The notes beneath the pieces are model-generated. The model saw nothing but the letters and a program-made list of their open reading frames with translations, did no database searches and was not told the DNA's origin. From NCBI GenBank assembly GCA_907163345.1, contig CAJQUN010000036.1:868001-932000 (forward strand): 64,000 nucleotides of DNA. Direction: 5' to 3'. The position numbers and the translations under genes are program-made. The DNA comes from Haberlea rhodopensis. Lineage: Eukaryota; Streptophyta; Magnoliopsida; Lamiales; Gesneriaceae. Of the stretch, positions 60,282-64,000 are shown piece after piece; the stretch's first letter is position 1, and each line of letters starts with the position of its first letter.

Positions 60282-60354
60282 CAATTATTTTACTCCAAGT
60301 GTTTTTTGTTCGGTGTGACTGAACTATTCATTTGTTTATACAGAAGACAGAGTT

Positions 60355-61290
60355 ATGAGCTCCTTAGTGTTGAAAGCTATTCAGAAAAGGAAACAAAAAC
60401 AGGGCCAACCCCAAGCAGCCGAGGGAGTAACCATTGTGGATATAAGAGGTGAGAGCCCCACCGAGGATGTAGCTCAGCTCTCCCGGAAAAGATAGGCTGC
60501 TCCCGGGGCTCGTCAGGGTCTACTGCCGTAGAAGCTCAGCCTCTGAGGCAAGTTCGGGCACGTGCCGATCCGTCTGACCTCCCTTCGACGGGTGAGAAAG
60601 GAGGTGCACCAGCTCGTGTGGAGAGGTGTCGTGAGCGGGTGATGGAGGCTTACCGAGGAGGTGTCAAACTAGTTGGGGAGGGACCGAGCACAGTTGCCTT
60701 AGCTGTGGCTCGTGACCTGCCTAACACGGAGGATGCCCTTTATATGAGCCAACTGAGCTAGGGGACCTGATTACCCGAACTGGGAGCCGTCTGACCGAGG
60801 CTATGCTCTTGATGGGGGAGTTTACGTCAAGGGCGTCTTTCATCCAAAGACAATCCTTGAAAGATGCCAAGGTCTTTGATAATATGCAAGACACCCTTGC
60901 TGATGCCAAATCTCTTCATGAGAAAGAAATCTCTGAGCTGAAAGCTCAGATTGATAAGAAGACCGTCGCTGAGGCCGATGCTCGCTCTTTGATTGAGGCC
61001 CAGAAACGTCAACATGAGGCTGACCTCTGGGAGCTGTGTAATGAGTTAGCTTTAGCTAGGGGGCTAGCTAACTCTGCTGAGCAGGAACTTGCTAAGTCTC
61101 TAAAGGAGGCGGCCGAGGAGAAGCAAAAGTCTGAGGAGTTGGTAGGGGAGAAACTCGTTACTTTTATTGAGGCTGGTTTCTAGGGATGTCTTAGCCAGAT
61201 TAAAGAACATGGATGTCTTGTGCCTGACGTCTCTTTGGATTTTCTAGATGTAGAAAAAGTAGCTGCCTCTCTCCCCCTTGATCTTTAGAT
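60355..61290 (+). pseudogene. Second exon of the antisense ORF, coiled coil, decayed
   Basis: After the acceptor-like ttatacag the reading starts MSSLVLKAIQKRKQKQ and has a charged linker. A stop (tag near 60493), a frameshift, and a further stop near 60760 interrupt it. From 60803 a 126-codon frame shows a long helical region with heptad character (SLHEKEISELKAQIDKKTV, RSLIEAQKRQHEADLWELC, AEQELAKSLKEAAEEKQKSE), the coiled-coil C-terminus usual for these antisense proteins. Another stop at 61182 precedes a recognisable tail (FLDVEKVAASLPLDL). The upstream exon is better preserved than this one. Confidence 0.65.
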
Positions 61291-61380
61291 ATAATTTTGT
61301 AATTTCTCAGAATTGTTCTTTTCTTTAATGTTAGTTCTGTTTTACCGTTCTTGTCATTTTTGTATGGCGGAACTTAATTA

Positions 61381-61920
61381 GACAAGACTAAGAGTGTCGT
61401 AGCTCGGCCTAGCTTAATAATTTACCCTGTAATGGCTAACATTAAACATGTAGGACCAAGAACGACGCAGTTCGGCCAAGTGTAATAATTTACCCTGTAA
61501 CGGCAAACATTAAACAGGTAGGACCAAGCATGACGTAGCTCGGATTAGTTTAATAATTTACCACGTAATGACAAACATTAAACAGGTAGGACCAAGCATG
61601 ACGTAGCTTGACCTAGGTTAATAATTTACCACGTAATGGCAAACATTAAACAGGTAGGACCAAGCATGACGTAGCTCGGCCTAGGTTAATAGTTTACCAC
61701 GTAATGACAAACATTAAACAGGTAGGACCAAGCATGACGTAGCTCGGCCTAGGTTAATAGTTTACCACCTAATGGCAAACATTAAACAGGTAGAACCAAG
61801 CATGACGTAGCTCGGCCTAGGTTAATAGTTTACCACGTAATGGCAAACATTAAACAGGTAGGACCAAGCATGACGTAGCTCGGCCTAGGTTAATAGTTTA
61901 CCACCTAATGGCAAACATTT
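61381..61920. repeat. 68-bp tandem repeat, 8 copies
   Basis: caaacattaaacaggtagga recurs at 61504, 61572, 61640, 61708, 61776, 61844 and (partly) 61912, with a diverged copy at 61436. The spacing is exactly 68 bp. Later copies are nearly identical, earlier ones diverged. Confidence 0.97.
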
Positions 61921-62170
61921 TATCCTGGCGTAACAGGGCTGAGCTCGTCGTAAACGTGCTCCTGAGGTAGGGTGAAAACCATTGCTCCTGGCGTAACCAG
62001 GGCTGAGCTCGTCGTAAACGTGCTCCTGAGGTAGGGTGAAAACACTTGCTCCTGGCGTAACCAGGGCTGAGCCCGTGCTCCTCAGGTAGGGTGAAAACCC
62101 TTGCTCCTGACGTAACCAGGGCTGAGCTCGTCGTAAACGTGCTCCTGAGGTAGGGTGAAAACCCTTGCTC
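61921..62170. repeat. 64-bp tandem repeat, 4 copies
   Basis: cctggcgtaaccagggctga starts at 61924, 61987, 62051 and 62105. One unit lacks about 10 bp. Unrelated to the adjacent 68-bp array. Confidence 0.95.
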
Positions 62171-62283
62171 TTCCTTGTACAATATCTGGCAAAAATTATA
62201 AAACTTTGTATTGAAATAATGAAAGAGTATATCATCCAAAACAGAAACTAAAACAATCTTTTGCAAAAATTTAAAGAGCTGAA

Positions 62284-63306
62284 CTAAGAGTAATATTTTC
62301 GGAGGTGATAAGCGTTCCAGGGTCTTTTCAACATCTTCCCATCAGGACCTTCCAGGTAGTAAGCTCCTGAGCTTAGCTTCTCAACAATCTTGAAGGGACC
62401 CTCCCATTTGGGGTCTAGCTTGCCCACTTGAACCTCTTGCACTTTTCTTAGTACGAGATCGCCGACCTGGAAAGTTTTTTGAATAACTCGTCTGTTATAC
62501 ATCCGCGCAACACGATTACGATAGGCTTCCATTCTGATAGCCGCAACCTCCCTTATTTCTTCTATCAGATCAAGGTCAGCAGCTCTTCTATCACCGTTTT
62601 GCTCATCATAGAAATGCACCCTTGATGATTCCGCTCTGATTTCAGCTGGGAGTACCGCTTCATTTCCGTAGACCATACTGAATGGGGTTTCACCTGTTCT
62701 TGTTCTTGGTGTAGTTCGATAGGACCATAGAACATTAGGTAGTTCTTACACCAAATTTCCTTTGGCTTTTCCCAACCTAGCTTTAATGCCTTGTACCAGA
62801 GACCTGTTGGTGACTTCTACCTGACCATTGCTTTGAGGATACGCAACAGAAGTGAAAGCCTGATGGATTTTTAACTCTTCACACCATGCCCTGAGCAGAG
62901 CTTCTTGGAATTGCCTTCCGTTGTCCTAGATGATTTTCCTCGGTACACCAAATCGGCAAACAATGTTTTTCCAGATGAGGTTGAAGACCTCTTTTTCAGT
63001 GATTCTGGCTAATGGCTCTGCTTCTACCCATTTAGAGAAGTAATCAATGGCCACGATCAAAAATTTCTTCTGAGCTTTACCTATTGGAAAAGGTCCTACT
63101 ATATCAATGCCCCACTGATCAAACGGGCATGCCGCCACAATGGCTTTCATCATCATAGCTGGATGATGCCGGAGCCTGGAATGTCTTTGACAACTGTCAC
63201 ATGATATAACCATAGCAGCGGAGTCCTTCTGAATTATAGGCCAGAATATCCGGCAAGGAGCACATTCTTTGCCAAGAAATATGATCCTAGGTGATTTCCG
63301 CAGCAC
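62284..63306 (-). pseudogene. Integrase of the Tat-type element (two nonsense codons)
   Basis: A single frame with stops TAG at 62926-62928 and TAA at 62746-62748. From the N-terminal side: SCDSCQRH (second half of the HHCC zinc finger), WGIDIVGPFP (first catalytic Asp), DYFSKWVEAEP, then the second Asp in DNG just after the first stop, and QVEVTN (catalytic Glu) before the second stop. Next come MVYGNEAVLPAEI, FQVGDLVLRKV, KWEGPFKIVEKL and a terminal YHLRKYYS. Integrase inserts the DNA copy into the genome. The zinc-finger half lies upstream in another frame, so a frameshift exists near 63225. Clearly inactive. Confidence 0.9.
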
Positions 63307-63497
63307 CCCTCATGAATTTCCCTTAATACGTAGTCTGATTCTTTTGGACCCAAACAACGCAGAAGCGGTTGGGCAAAAGACCTCTTGTACAAGATTCCTT
63401 CGATGAGTATGAACCTCTGACCCCTCTTTTTGAGTCTATAAGCTTTTTTGGTATCAGACGGGAGCTTAGCATTGATAAGATAGTCTAAGAGCTCTTG

Positions 63498-64000
63498 TCA
63501 CCAATCATTTTCTTCCACGGATTCAGACAGAACATCCTGGCTAGGAGTTAACTCAATTTGAAACACCACATCTCTATTTTGCCAAGCGCGGAGAGCACTA
63601 GCCATTCTTGCCAAACTGTCGGCCTTTCTATTCTCTTCTCTTGGGATCTGTTTGGATGTTACCTCTAGAAATCCCTCCTTGATCTTTTCTATGGTACTTG
63701 CATAATGGATTAACTTCTCGTTTCTAACCTCATAGGCCCCATTCATTTGTTGGGCTACCAGCTGTGAGTCAGAGAAGACGTGTATACGTTTAGCTCCAAC
63801 ATTTCGAGCAGCTCTTAATCCAGTCAACACTGCCTCATATTCTGCTTCATTGTTGGAAGCTCGGAAATCCAATTGTACTGCCAAACATACATATTCTCCA
63901 GTTGGAGAGATCAGCACAACCCCAATCCCACTTCCCTCATTACAAGAAGAACCATCTACAAATGCTTTCCATAATTCTTCTTTCTCGGGATGCACAGTTT
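63498..64000 (-). pseudogene. Archaeal-type RNase H domain of the Tat-type element (partial)
   Basis: The frame is open at the window edge. It holds the RNase H core: FVDGSSCNEGSGIGVVL (first Asp), ASNNEAEYEAVLTGL (Glu), HVFSDSQLVAQQ (Asp) and EENRKADSLARMAS (final Asp). This second, archaeal-type RNase H follows the RT-linked one in Tat elements and degrades the RNA strand of the hybrid. A TGA stop at 63498 ends it after SVEENDW. Recognisable pol sequence (the segment leading to the integrase zinc finger, LREIHEGCCGNHLGS) continues beyond, so the stop is a lesion. Confidence 0.9.

Larger units (their letters stand above)
58313..64000 (-). mobile_element. Tat/Retand-lineage Gypsy retrotransposon, 3' part, decayed
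   Basis: In minus-strand order from the window edge: an archaeal-type RNase H domain, integrase, two minisatellites, an ORF on the opposite strand, and the 3' LTR. An archaeal-type RNase H after RT and an antisense ORF between pol and the 3' LTR are hallmarks of the Tat clade (Retand/Ogre relatives). The 5' half lies outside the window. Nonsense codons and frameshifts in pol show it is inactive. Confidence 0.88.

Noticed and set aside
61885..62266. 116- and 122-codon minus-strand ORFs
   Set aside because: Frames through the 64-bp minisatellite; no start context or homology.

Overview
This 64-kb window is plant nuclear DNA, almost certainly eudicot. It is AT-rich, has no bacterial-type gene organisation, and is filled with LTR retrotransposons whose primer-binding sites match plant tRNA-iMet and tRNA-Asp. 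The only recognisable host gene is a broken fragment of ribophorin I / OST1, with plant-type introns. I cannot name the species; an asterid origin is only a guess. I see no intact host protein-coding gene.

Layout. About 1-2.9 kb: a probable Tat/Retand-type LTR remnant followed by six tandem 147-bp units that keep one reading frame open. About 2.9-6.9 kb: the LTR and non-coding leader of a minus-strand, gag-pol-less, Copia-like element. 6.9-10 kb: the OST1 pseudogene fragment, split by a 1-kb hAT element. 10.2-11.6 kb: a second hAT element with a truncated BED-finger transposase. 11.6-14.4 kb: mostly featureless AT-rich DNA with one GC-richer patch bounded by 48-bp direct repeats.

14.4-47.3 kb: a degenerate ~125-bp tandem array, now split into three islands by nested retrotransposons. 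The first insertion is a Tekay-like solo LTR (15292-28207, TSD AACAC). It was invaded by an Athila element (16188-26938, TSD GCTCT), which was itself invaded by another solo LTR (19626-21642, TSD GATGG). The second insertion is a Tekay-like non-autonomous element (28466-46574, TSD CAAAC), which was invaded in reverse orientation by a second such element with nearly identical 2653-bp LTRs (32819-41996, TSD CCTGA). 47.4-51.5 kb: a third solo LTR (TSD CCCAT) carrying a hAT element (TSD GTTGGATT) that contains a tRNA-like sequence.

51.5-58.3 kb: AT-rich DNA with two G-boxes, a Harbinger-like foldback element filled with a 1.4-kb microsatellite, and a probable Copia LTR fragment. 58.3-64 kb: the 3' part of a decayed minus-strand Tat/Retand-lineage element. 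It has an archaeal-type RNase H, an integrase, two minisatellites, an antisense (plus-strand) ORF with its own TATA box, and the 3' LTR.

The most unusual signal is a perfectly dyad-symmetric motif built on CGATCGATCG. It occurs in clusters in Tekay-like LTRs, in Athila LTRs and internal DNA, and in a degenerate form in a hAT element. The bases flanking the core differ between families but usually remain complementary. The Athila copy sits inside a 20-bp example of this palindrome in its host LTR. The two non-autonomous Tekay-like elements keep the same primer-binding leader and the same 3' tail and polypurine tract but encode no gag or pol. They must have been mobilised by a partner elsewhere, and the newer one moved very recently.
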